This document shows, in pieces, positions 32,992-45,200 of a stretch of DNA of 64,000 bases. The position numbers and the translations under genes were made by a program. The stretch is taken from positions 25,525,235 through 25,589,234 of the forward strand of contig OU964923.1 of assembly GCA_918807975.1 (NCBI GenBank), read 5' to 3'. The notes below the pieces were generated by a model. It had not been told where the DNA came from. It did not search any database and saw only the letters and a program-made list of their open reading frames with translations. The DNA is from Aplidium turbinatum. Its lineage: Eukaryota; Chordata; Ascidiacea; Aplousobranchia; Polyclinidae. Each line of letters begins with the position of its first letter. The stretch's first letter is position 1.

Positions 32992-34089
32992 TCCCTGGCT
33001 CAACAATATAAAAGATTTTTTTACAACGCGTTGTCTATCACTATTTGCTACATTATTCTTTCTAAAATCAGTGGTGAAACTTTGTGTTTGAACTTAAAAT
33101 TTAAACCGAAACTTTTAAATGTTGCTAACTGCTACAAAAATCTGGTCTTGATTAATTCATACTCGTAGTCAAATATCAATTGTGCGTTTTAAACATCACC
33201 ATAGCCTAAGCCTAAACATCTTGAAATTAAACAACAGTAAGAAATACTAAAAATACTAAAATTAAAAAAGTTGCTAAAAATTGAGGCAAAAGCTAACAAA
33301 ATAAGGTACGGTAATAATTATGTTAATTTTTTTCAGTATGAAGCAACAGCAAAACCACTGCTTAGATACTTGGCCTACGTTTAGTAATTACACTTTTACG
33401 GTTAGTTTTTTCACTTCTTTTAGAATTGATTCCCGACAAAATCGTTTTTAGACTCTCTTAGGCATGTCTCATTCAGATAATATCTCAATGAACTAATGAA
33501 GACACACTAATAAACACATAGTGTTTTTTAACGGTTAGAGTTTTGCCTCTGGCTCCAATAGGTCTTGATTGGATCTTTAAGCTCTTCAAAGACTTGGTGA
33601 AGATCTAAGTTTTTCACTATTCGACTTATTGTAAAAGAACCTGTTTTTTATGATGGATTGGTTAATCGAAGAGCATTTAAAAGGGTCGATAAACCTTACA
33701 ACTCTATTTTTTGATGAATCTCCGTTTTAGCATTCTGCATTGGTTTGAAAGAGTTGCTGGAAAGATGGTTTTGACCAAAACTTTTTTTAATTGCAAATGT
33801 TAAAAAACTACAAGTTAAATACAACCTGCCTTAAAGTTTGCAACTACTTGTTGAACAACACAAATGCGAAGATACTTTTAAAAACTAGTTTCTAAATCAT
33901 TAGCTGGGTTGTCAAAACTGCTATAGGAAACTACGCTACGGTACCGTAGGTCTAGTATTTTCATCTGGAGACATGGACCCTTGAGTGTTTATTGTGGTTT
34001 TTCGAGGCTCCACAACATTTTTCTGTTAAAGATAAGATATCTACTTGCCCTTGTGATTGATAAACTTTGTTTTGTTGGAGAAAGTGATT
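32992..34089. other. Intergenic, nothing recognised
   Basis: AT-rich sequence between the two tetraspanin genes. No supported gene, RNA or repeat boundary. Confidence 0.4.
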
Positions 34090-34260
34090 TATAAACTGAG
34101 CTCTGGTACAGCACTCGCCGGTTCGAAAACGTTCATGAGCATGCAGCTGTGTCTTTGGCAAGACACTTAACGCATAGGCCTACCTGAAGTTGAACATGAA
34201 GATTGCTTCCCTTGCCTTTCAATCAACATTATTTAAACCTTCAAATCCTAAGCAAAAGAC
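34090..34260 (+). repeat. SINE-like fragment, family 2
   Basis: Shares GCATGCAGCTGTGTCTTTGG and AAGACACTTAA, plus GAAGATTG..TTCCCTTGCC, with 57200-57350. The motif resembles blocks found in tRNA-derived SINEs of marine invertebrates. The left end includes a box-B-like GCCGGTTCGAAAA. Confidence 0.6.
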
Positions 34261-35174
34261 TGGGTAAGAAAAAAATACAAACTGAAAATTTCTAATCGAA
34301 ATTAAAGTTACAATTGCTGTACTTTTTGTGTGGTTACACGAAGAATGATTCACTGCGGAAGAGTGAGAAGCCCAAGCGAGAGACATCGTCTTGCAGAAGA
34401 ACAAAGTGATTTAAGCTGTATCTTACCCCTACATTGCATTCTTAACTTTGAAAACCTTGTCTGCGATAATCGCATTCAAAAGTTTATAAGCAGATATACA
34501 AAATATTAGTGTGCTAGCAGTGGCGGATCTTATGAGAGAGACCGCCTCCCTGTTCCCAAGTGATGACATTGAATGTTTTATAAATGCTGATATTCTGTCA
34601 ACAGTAGCACCTACCATCATGAAAACTGCGTGAAAATCATTCAGATTAAACTTAGCCTACTAGGCTACTCTGCAAAACGTATTTTGTAAGAATGTAAATT
34701 TTTAAAGTACCGTAACGAATCTTTGTCGTCGCATATCTAGTTCAATTTTTGTTTCACTGCATCCAATAACTCGTAAATGCTGGACCCTTTCTTATCTGGT
34801 GAAGCTGTGCATTAAATGGTTGTGTGAATTTGTGTGCCTTTTAAAATTGATTCGGGTATGTGGGGTCCGAAAATTTCAAAACATTTAGCAGCGGGTAAAC
34901 TAACTCAAGCGAGTTGAGAAACCCCGATCTATAAAATGATTACCAGTTATCCTGCTATCTTGAGGATTTACAACAATTCAATGTTTTTGTAACCTCATTA
35001 ATTTTTATTCTCTCACCCATAACGGATGCTTTAAACACACAAGCTGCTTTAATTTATGGTAGTCTACGTGTAGTTGGCTTATTAATCAGCATGAGGCTAC
35101 CAAAGTACGCTTAAGGCTTGATATCTGTAAAATTGGATTTCGGCAAGATGATGATGTTGTTTTTGTCATTGTTT

Positions 35175-35427
35175 AACCAGCTCAGTGGCCGAGTGGTTTC
35201 GCCTTCGGCTCTGGTGCTGGTAGATCTGAGATCGATTCCAGGTCGGGTCAAACCGAAGACTTTAAAAACGGTACCGATTGTGTTCTATCCTGCATAGCGC
35301 AGTGAGAATGAGTCGGGTAATAATGTGATAACATCGTAAACCTGATATAAATTAAAAATGAGCCCTGTCGCTAAAAGACCTTAGCTGTTGTAGAGCGACA
35401 ATAAATAAAACCATAACATTATCATTA
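35175..35427 (+). mobile_element. tRNA-derived SINE, type 1
   Basis: The head CAGTGGCCGAGTGGTTTCGC (box-A-like) and GATCGATTCC (box-B-like) resemble a Ser/Leu-type tRNA. A non-tRNA body and an A-rich tail (ACAATAAATAAAACC) follow. It is flanked by the direct repeat TTGTCATTGTTT (35163-35174 and 35428-35439), a typical LINE-driven target duplication. Confidence 0.88.
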
Positions 35428-35864
35428 TTGTCATTGTTTTGTATCGTCAAATTTTAACAATTGTGTATAATGTGTAAGTCGTGCAAGGCCTGGTGCGTTG
35501 CGCTTTGAAATGGCTTCGGCTGGGGTAGTTTTTTTTGAAGTGTTTTCTTTGCCTGTCTTGCTCTTCTTTGAGGTAAACACATCAAGATGTGTTTCCCTTA
35601 CGATCATCAACACTCTTGATAATGCACCATGGCCGATCGTAATAGCAAGTGTCTGTTTACACAAATCTTGAAAATATCAGCTATAGGCTGATATCGCCTA
35701 ATAAACTTATAACCTGGATATATGTTGTTGTTTGCAACTTTTTTATCTTATATTCTTTTGAAGATGTTGGGACCGTGCCGATATTCTTTTGACTTAATTA
35801 CTTATTTCAGTTTCAAGCATATTATAACGTTCGCGTTTTGTCGCTTACCTTTGCTGTGTTGACG

Positions 35865-36177
35865 GTCCGCCCCGATAGCTCAGTTGGTTAGCGCGTGACT
35901 TCGTGAACAAAGAAGCTTCAAAATTAAGCGGCGCTGGTTCGACTCTCGGAGTGTGCACTTGAGCAACGCATTCTTAGGACTGCTCTCCACTCAGCGGCAC
36001 CTAGTGAGAGGAGTAATTCCCCGGCAACAACACTTTAACAATCGAAAACTTCACTCTGTCAATCTCGGTAACCTGCCCTGAGTCAAACTCAAAAGCTCAA
36101 CAAGTATGCGAAACTATCAGGAATAACCTATCAAGGCTTTGTCAGTCCGAGGATAAAGATTCAAACCCAAACCAAAC
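35865..36177 (+). mobile_element. tRNA-derived SINE, type 2, copy 1
   Basis: The head GTCCGCCCCGATAGCTCAGT and GGCGCTGGTTCGACTCTCGG carries box A and box B. The body contains GAGCAACGCATTCTTAGGAC and the tail GTCAGTCCGAGGATAAAGAT, then an AAACC-rich end. A second near-complete copy is at 49660-49996 and a tail-only copy at 46239-46275. Confidence 0.9.
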
Positions 36178-36429
36178 TAATTGTTTTTTGCTGTGATGGT
36201 CAAAAATAAAAACAAGTGAACTTTGAAGAAAACATTGGAAACAGTGTTTTTATCGTTGAATGTAAAGTATGTTTAAGCGAATTTTCTATAGCCTAATATT
36301 GTTACAACTTAACCACACAATCTCTTTAGGGCCTCGTAGCGAACTACACATACGACCAGATTTATCACTACACCAGAAGACCCTCGGCCCCAGAGGCTCA
36401 CACGACAACAGGTTTGTTAAGAGGGTAGT

Positions 36430-36605
36430 TTGAGCCCGATGCCAATGGAATCCTTAGATCCAAAATTAAGACACTTCTAACAAAAACACACTATAGCCTT
36501 CATAAAACCAACAGGAAATCGTTTTTTCAAGTTCCCAGCTACCGTGGAAAGGACGCGGCCCCTAACACTATCCCGGGTCCAAAAGCATCCGTCAACGATA
36601 CTGCC
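36430..36605. repeat. GGGCC/CTGTCAACG MITE family, copy 1
   Basis: Diverged copy of a family whose best example is 51919-52728. It contains ACACTATCCCGGGTCCAAAA and CGTCAACGATACTG. The left end is not certain. Confidence 0.5.
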
Positions 36606-36609
36606 ATAA

Positions 36610-38985
36610 GATACTAGGCTATCCTTTATTGCATAACCTATTTTCATAGTGAAGCAAGTTTATACCCTATAATGTAGTTCCTTCCTCAAGAAGTTTTTTT
36701 GGGTAACAACTGCAATTATTGAACCTCATAATTTGTCTAAGCCTAATTCAAAAATTTTTTATTGAAATTTGATTGCTCTGACAACTACAGAGCATAAAAC
36801 AAAGAAAATGTCACTTCAATATTGGCCTGTACAGAAATACAACATCATCACTAAACTTAACCCTACAAGCTGAACTTGACTCTATCACATTACGTCAGTG
36901 TTCTGTTATGTTCGCGTCTCAATGATAACTTATTGTTCACGCAAGGTAGGCTAGAAGTTAGTTGACATGCTGATGAAACTGGCTAAATGTAGGCTAAAGT
37001 GTTTTCAATGGTCACCACGCAGCTATGACTCTGCACATGCAAGCGAGTTAATGAAAATATTGCAAACAAACATTCATTTGGTCCTCACTCAACAAATTAA
37101 ACAATTTTCCCAAAAGCTTTAACAAACTTTGAAAACTGATTTTGATTAAATCTTCGGACTGAGAAAGCTTCTTTGAGAGCTGAATCCTGGCAGTTTTGCA
37201 TAGCCTACTTTTATAAAGTTTGAATCACTGAAGCTTTTAACCACATAACTCTCCTCGAAAAGCATAGAAATCCTTTTTAAAGTGGAAGTGATAAATGTTG
37301 AATCATTAATTAAAGCAATGAGAGCTTCTATTCAATGTTTTTATTGAAGTTGCATGAAAAAGCGAATTGAATCACTTTCAATCGCAGAAAATGCTAAAAC
37401 AAAGGCAGTGAATGTAAACGATTTCTTGACAGAAAGCAAATTTAAGCTGCCTATTTGCTTTTAAAAAGATTTTTTCTCTGGAGTGAACGTTAAATAAATG
37501 TTTGAAGAAAACGATGATAGCCTAACAAGCAGCCAAAAAAATGTTAACCTAAAACATTTTTGTGCGAGGTAAAAGGAATCATGTTTTTTTGTAGTTAAAA
37601 CTTTCCTAGTTAGCTTAATTTTGAGTTTGTTTTTCTTTAGACAGGGCTTTAGATTATTAGGCCGTGATAGATCATCGTATTATCATTAATATATAAATTG
37701 TTCAGCGTTTCTTAAATTAATCGTTGTAACGCGTTTGAAACGTAGGAAGTTGCATGGCTAAATGATGTTACGTATTTCTGCAGTCTGTGGGCAACATTAG
37801 TCAATAAATTGTACTTCGTTTTGTGTGTGTTTAAGGTCATATGCTCTGCGTGTTTCTAGGAAGGTAACATCACATGACGACGACGACGAACGCAAATATT
37901 GGACAACTATCTTTATCATGCGCTAGCCTATTCTATACAGGAGAAAATCTTAATTGCCAATGCAGTGCCAAGTTCTCCCCAAATGAACCTCTATTGCTCA
38001 AAGACTTCATAACAAGTGTAGCTATTTCTACAACTAAACACCAGGTTTGTCTGTCGGTTATCCGACATCATTTTCTTAAGAAATAAAGCACAAGAACGTA
38101 ATTTGCTATAACTGAATGGAAACCATTGAATAGTTTGAATATTCATCCATATAATTGGTTTCGCATACACAGTTTTGCTTTGCGTGGTACGCAGTATCGT
38201 TTTCAAATGACCTTGGCAAGATGAACAAAAGTTGCGTAATGTTTTCTACGGTTTTTCTCTGACCATCGGTTACATGGCAATTCCATTTCTTAAAAACTCT
38301 GAAATTCCTCATTTCCAGAGTTATGGCATACAACTACAGCACTCACCAACAAGAAGCTCTGAAATAATAAACATGTTATACACAAAGTCGAAAACACATA
38401 GAAGAGCTTTTCCTACAAAAAAAAAACGTGATCTCCAGACATACTTGTGTTCGCAATATAATTCCGCTTCCAATGTTTGAAAATTGTAATCTTTGCTATT
38501 AGGGAATTAAAAATTCGCATTATGTTAACTTTAAAATATTTATATGCTGTGCCATGGCGGGCTGTTCTAAAAAAAGGATACGTAGACAAGAATGGTTAAG
38601 CGCCATAAATTCTCGTTTACCTAAATGCTTTCAATTTTGAACATTTCGTTAATATTTGATCAAATTCTGAAACTAAAAGGCTAAAGAGCTTGTGATGTTG
38701 TTTAAACAAGAACATCTGTCTCTATCATTAAACCTACACCAATACATACGCCGTTTCAGCAAGCCCACGATAAGAATAATTATTGAGTATTTTAGCTCTC
38801 TTCCAGCGTCAAATAACCGAAAACATTTTGTGGCTTAAGTATGCAGTGATGGATTTTGCAAGTCTTTGATTTACGATTTGTTTGTAATTCAAGGACAACA
38901 CAAGCCAGACAAATGGTTATTCCATTCGCTAGTTTTTTATGCAATTCAACATTTTGCAGAATAGCTATCAATGAAACATTTATAC
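36610..38985. other. Intergenic, no gene recognised
   Basis: No supported coding region. It should hold the 3' end of tetraspanin B if that gene has a normal terminal exon, but no in-phase exon was found by eye. Confidence 0.4.
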
Positions 38986-39245
38986 CATGTGCTTGGTGAT
39001 CATAATCTTGTTGTAAGCTGAATATAACTTACTTCATTATTACTTCTAAAATACTTGGCAATCATAATACACATAGACACATTACACAACATTAGACCCC
39101 TTCAACGTCTAAGGTTGGGTTTGTTTCGACAAAAAATCGTTTCAAACAGCCACACTAATTACTTTTTTATAGCTATTAGTGATTACTATTTTTATAATTT
39201 ATTTCTTGTAGCGCAGTCCTGGCAAAGCTACGTCAAACTTCTTAC

Positions 39246-42200
39246 TTCAATAATTGTGAGTACAATCGATCCAATCGCAAAAAGTGAAAAGTTACTGTCA
39301 ACAAATGCAAGTATGGCGTCGAAGCAGTTCTGTTGAAAACATAATGTAAAGAGTGATAAGCATCAGAAATAAATTTGCTATCACGCACTTGATTTCTTAA
39401 TAAAATAAAATGTTCCTCTTAAATAAAAACCTTCTGATATCTAAACCACTTTAGGCTGACATGCGCAACATAGTTTGCTTAGTCACTGGTCAGCAGTGAT
39501 TTCCATTATTTATATGTAGCTATATATTCAACAGGCCATATATGTAAAGATGGAAAGCAACAGTGGGTTAAATAACTATTCAATAGATCCCGTAAGAACA
39601 TTAGCTTGAACAAAACAGAAAGATAAAGTTCTGCTGAGGCATTTGTGAAGATTATCGCAAAACCAAGTCACAACCGGTTGAAAGTGGATAAGCGTGTATT
39701 TAGATTATTTTCAAGAGGTTATTGTCAAGTTAACAATCGTTGTTGAAAAATGACAATGACCTCTTCAAATAATCTAAATACACGCTTATCCACTTTCCAA
39801 CAACAGTATAAGTTAACGTACCCAGTAACGTACCCAGTAACAATAAATAATATAAAGCCAAACTTAATTTTTCAATACTTTGCATTAAGCAGCCCAGTGT
39901 GGCAAGACTTAAAAGAGGTAAACATTGGTGCCACAAGATACGATTAGCCAAACGCGCTATCCTTAGTGAGTGTGCACTGTGCAATTGTGCATGGTGTAAC
40001 TTTCGTGCTGGTATACAACGCGCTCTTTGCTTCTTCCACTTTGCAAATATTTGTTTCATCGTCCAGTGCTCATGCTCACACTTAATTTCAAGCAACAACG
40101 AGGATAAAACAGAAAGCTTGCAAAACTCTAGACTCTCCAGAGTAGGTGGCGAGCTAAACATGAATATCCCGAGTCTCAAAGTTCAAGTATATTAGCAAAC
40201 TGAAGCAATGCATAGGCCAGGGATTCGTAACCTTTTTACACCGTGGCCCCTTTAAAAATTTTGAAAAATCAATGGCCCCCCCATTTCTTTCAACCTTTTT
40301 ACACCGTGGCCTCCTTTGAAAATTTTGAAAAATCAATGGCCCCTATTTCTTTCAACCTTTTTACACCGTGGCCTCCTTTGAAAATTTTGAAAAATCAATG
40401 GCCTCCCTATCAATGGCCTCCCTTTTGAAAAAAATTAAGAAACGTCATCTTATATTATTATTTTTGAAATAACCGGGAACTAAAGACCATTTTATAAAGA
40501 TTTGAGCAAAATGTAGCTAGTGTTTTTATTAAATTTTAATTTATTTCGTTTGTTATATAGTGTTGGACTGGACTTACAGATGATAAATTAAAAAAATTAT
40601 TATTTTTCAACTTTTTCTATGGCCTCCTTGAAAAAGGCTCATGGCCAACTAGAGGGCCATGGCCCCCAGGTTGGGAAGCCCTGGCATAGGCGATAAAAGT
40701 ATTTTGATAAATATAACATTTCGATATAGATTGACATTGAGTCCATTTCGCATCATCGATTGATCTCTGAAGAAAATATACAAAAGTGCTGTGTGCCAAT
40801 GCAGTAAGTCACGAGTGGCTATTGACCAACCAAGACAAACATGTGTGTGTACTTTCGCAGCAAGAACCATGCACATATCATCAGCAGGACTGCGGATTCA
40901 ATTTTCGAAAAGAAACTGTTTCAACAAAGCAAATAAAGAAAAAATATCCCCAATTTTCAGGAAACTATTCGAATGGATCGATGCAGACGCAGGGGATCTA
41001 AACCAAACTTATCTAAATACAGGTAGCTTACATCATCAATTCACTCTGTAACAGACCTTCGTGCCAACGTGAGTAAAACCTGCGACACGTTTCACAAGAT
41101 ATTAAAAGCAGGACGACGTCTTTCTTCATGCAGTCCTCAATAAGCATTTTTAACGATGCTGTTTACGACTCAATATTTGTCACGTGACTTACCTTCATGA
41201 ATATTGGTCTTCGCGTTCTTTTCAAGACATCACAGACTCTAGAAACTTGACATAGCGGATCGTCAAGACCTGTCCTTTCGCAGGTGCATCCTATCGTTAT
41301 ATTTGATTTCCAGTCCTGGCAACCATTAATTAACCCACAGCATTGCAGCTGAAAATAATAGCAGTGTTTGAATTGAATTTGCTCAGTATGTGGCTCGCGT
41401 GCCATAACTCGCCTCACAGTTCTTGGTAATGTGGCCTGTCTATTCAACCATGCGGCGTAAATTTAAGTATAATGCTTGGATTCGGATGATTTTAAAATAG
41501 TAAGTGTGAAGTACACGCTTTGATGGAAGGATATTAGCCGGATTTTGTATACGCAAACTTTGCAGAAACCATACTTTGGAGGAGGTGGGAACTAAACATA
41601 CTGCGCCATACTGTAAGTGGGACTAGGCCGAAACCTGAAGGGGCGCTACACACATAGCACATCAACCATTTTTTACAGTGATTCAACGAATGCAAAACGT
41701 TACAACTTTGGGCGCTCAACCATGTTTTAAATTGATTAAACGTCTGCAGACTGTAAAAAGTGGTTGATTTGCTGTCTGGGTAAAGCTCTCAGTCTGCATT
41801 GTTTGTTTACTTCAGTGGTGAGAGTGAAACGTCTTTTGTAAACAATCTTCATGATTTTGCAGATAAAGGCTCTGTGGGTTTGTGGACTTTGCAGCCCACG
41901 AAATCACGTGGTTGCAACTTTGGGCAAACTTGACGTTGGTTTTAACGTCGTTTTCAAGTGTAAGCATAACTCAAAAAAACGTAGTATTTCCTTTATTTTG
42001 TCATGTTTGCATCAATGAGTTATTAATGTCACAAAACGTTGCTAAGGAAGTTATTTGTCAATTGTCATGCGTGGGTGATTGATTGAAACGTGGTGCAAAC
42101 ATTCTTCAGCCACGTTCGTTTCAATATGTAATTCTGGTTACGTTGACTACTGAGCGGTAACTCGAGTACATTTCTATGTTGTTTGAAAACGTCGAATTCG

Positions 42201-45200
42201 CGTTACTTCGCAACATTTCTTTGTTATGGCGTTTGCGTTACTCTGCAACGTTTGTCTAGAGACGTAACGTTACATCACAACGTTGGCTAGAACAAGCGTA
42301 TCACGTCATAAAGCTATATTCTCACAACGTCAGTAATTATGTAGCAAAACCATGTCGCCACAATGATGGTTGATTGCAAAAGAAGTCTGAGTCACAATGC
42401 AAGCGAAGCCGTAAACCTGAGTTGAAAGTCTGAGGTTTCCACATAAAAATATTTACTGGAAGTCGAGGAATAAAAAGCGCTCTATGAAGCACGTTGCTAC
42501 ACGCTGACGTGGGAAGTTGAATCATCGCTACTTTGTCTTGCTGTTTCTTCGTTGGGAAAGCTTAGTGTTTATCTGCGGCGTTATCGAAGCAGACAACAAG
42601 TTGCATGTGATGTATGCTTGCTTACATCATGTACTTTACATCATCATGGCGACAACATGGATGAGATCGGTACGAACGCATCATGCTATATGAATTTCAA
42701 AGTATGAACAGGAACTGGTGTCTGACTAACCTTACAAAGTGATAACGTTCCAATACTTTAAATCTCAATGTTGGCAATGCGAAGTTACCTTTCATCATTC
42801 ATAGACATTACTTTCAAAACGTTATTACAACCACAAAAAAATCTAAAATTTTTATCTTGAATCCATATTATCAGCGATCGACCGATCATCCATAATCCAC
42901 ATCATTAACGACTTCACTGTCTTCAACTCACCTAACGAAACGGAAAGTCTGCGTGTCTTGGAAGAAGAAACCAAAAACTGGCTGCTCTCTGGTAGCGTTT
43001 CGCTGCAGAGCCTGCAGTGCGGCAAAAATCGTCAACCTGGGGTGGTAAAAAGACAGACTCTTCTAATAGACCTAACCCTGCCAAGTCATAACTGTGCAAC
43101 TTCCCCATTTTGGCCTGTTTTATATTGATGATTTTTTTTCGACTTGGTTCTTGGATAGCGAATAAGCCCACGTTCTACTTGAATCATGTGCATTTTTTTT
43201 CATTTCAATATAGTCCATTTGTTTTCACACTAATAGTCGGATAACTCCATATCAATGAAACTAGTCCAATAAGTTGTTGTTCATTAGGTCTTTGATGGTG
43301 AATGGCAAGATTCTCACATTCACAGTGATGGAAATTTGTGTTTTCCGTTCAAGCTCAGACCGCTGAATTATAAGCAAAACTTTAAGGGCTAAAACTTTGT
43401 CAGCGAAGCCTGGAGGTCAAAGAAGCTTTGGGTGGCTGTGAGGTTGACAAAGATAGCCCCAGTCATATTTTTAGCCCAAAATCAGTCATCAATGCTTTGG
43501 GCCAAGCAAGTAATCTGTTTCGAAGGTGATCTTCCCACTTGCTTTACTTACGAATTGTGATTCTTGACAATCGGCTAAGTTACGTTTCTTTGGAATCGAG
43601 ACACCCTAGCGGACACTATTCGACTTGTGCGCGAACGTAAAGTGGTGCGCTTCAAAGAAAATTCACTATTTAGGTGGGTTGATGAGAGCCACTCAGTTAG
43701 TTCAGCAGAAATATACTAACAATTTGTGCAAGTGTGCCAACTGAAAGCTTTATGTCAAATTTTATAAGTTGTTTACTTCACAATGAAGATTTTAACGACC
43801 TGTTTTAGCCTGATGCTGCGAGTTCGCTGTGGTAATAGCGAGTTGCACTAGCTTTCGTTATAGCACATGACATGTGTTTCGAAAGCTAGTGCAACAACAC
43901 GTAGTTACGCAATTGCAGGGCATTAATATGCAGCAATGTGATACTGAAACAAGTTATTCCACACAAGAAAGTGTAGGCTAAAACTTCACATTGAAAAATC
44001 ACCATCATCCAATTTCGAGTCTTGGATTCAAACTGGCCAGATTTTTAGCCAGAAAATATATGTATTACAAGTATGATAATAATATTTACATTGTTTTGTA
44101 TTATGAGCAGCGACGTTCGTACAGGGGTTTCTCTATCCCGATCGATGGGCAAAGTGCTATTAAGTTGTTGTCTGATCGATGTGTTTACCTATAACAGATA
44201 CAAGAAAAAACATGATAAAATATATAGACACATTTTAGAGAAACATTTTTTTTATTTCTCTTTCGCTCAAAATATAAGTTTAGTCAAAAATGTAGTTCAC
44301 TTAAGGAAAGAGGTTGTAAGTTTATGTTTCTACTTAAAAAGCACTAAACACTTATGATAATTAGACGTTATTTCAAGACTTGTGCAATCTTAAGCTTCGA
44401 CGAGTAGCATAACTCTAACTATAATTTTCCAAAATCGTTCTAAAATATATATGGATTTTAGTGTTGAAATATCAGCCATCTACACTATTTCCATAGTCAA
44501 CACACTAAAAAACAAGTTTTTCAAAGGATTTTAATTTTCATCAACGAAAAGATGGTCCAGCCAATTTATTCTTGAATTTTTCTCCTCTATTGAAATACAA
44601 ATGAGCTTAAAGTTAAGTAAATTACTGAAACTTCGATTTATGACGACACTTTCTTGTATGTGATTTGCTTTCCAATTTATTTTCTAAAGATGATAAAATT
44701 AACCTTAGTTAAGAACTTGCAAGACATTTTTAACTTTTACCGAAGACCTTGCAACCACCGCCCAGACTCCAGCAATAAGTTGGATGAAGAAAAGAACGGA
44801 GAGCAAAAATAGATACTGCAAAAAAAGACACTGGTAAAAATCTGACTGTTTACAAATAAAGAATAAATAAGCATTTTTTTCTAAATTTAGGGTTGTGGGG
44901 TCGGAGAGATTGAGACATATTTGGAGTCGGAGTCGTTAAAAAAAGAAAGACCAAAACTCTATTAGCCTACTTAGTTTTTCGAAACTTTAAATAAATTAAG
45001 AAAAATAAGATAGAAATTTAATATAGTACATGGGAACGTAGGTCCAGGGACGTAGCCATGGGGGGTTTGTGGGAGCAATCGCCTCAGTCTCAAAATTTTA
45101 TCTTGCTTCTCCAAAAAAAAGGTTTTTAATTCTATTACAACGTTTTAATGCCATTGTATTACATGTTGAATGACGTTTTATAAATGTTTGGCTGGATTCA

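Larger units (their letters stand above)
35097..36226 (+). mobile_element. LINE 3' UTR, copy 2, split by two SINEs
   Basis: Matches the 3' part of the LINE copy at 16200-17771: GCAAGATGATGATGTTGT, GTGCAAGGCCTGGTGCGTTG, ACCATGGCCGATC and the end GATGGTCAAAAATAAAAAC. Two unrelated SINEs are inserted at 35175-35427 and 35865-36177. No ORF part is retained. Confidence 0.85.

Noticed and set aside
35868-35945. Genuine tRNA gene (CCCCGATAGCTCAGT...GGTTCGACTC)
   Set aside because: Box A and box B are present but the interval between them is too long and irregular for a tRNA, and the same head recurs at 49660 with a shared non-tRNA body. It is a SINE.
38830-38935. Minus-strand GITICLACVVLELQTNRKSK as the last exon of tetraspanin B
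   Set aside because: Hydrophobic and followed by basic residues, but its acceptor puts it out of phase with the TM4 exon and it lacks the usual Gly-Met/Leu start.
42932-43171. A 79-residue minus-strand frame with a strong GTGAGT donor as the missing tetraspanin B exon
   Set aside because: The frame ends in a stop at the donor, the possible exon is not in phase 0, and its sequence has no resemblance to the tetraspanin loop.
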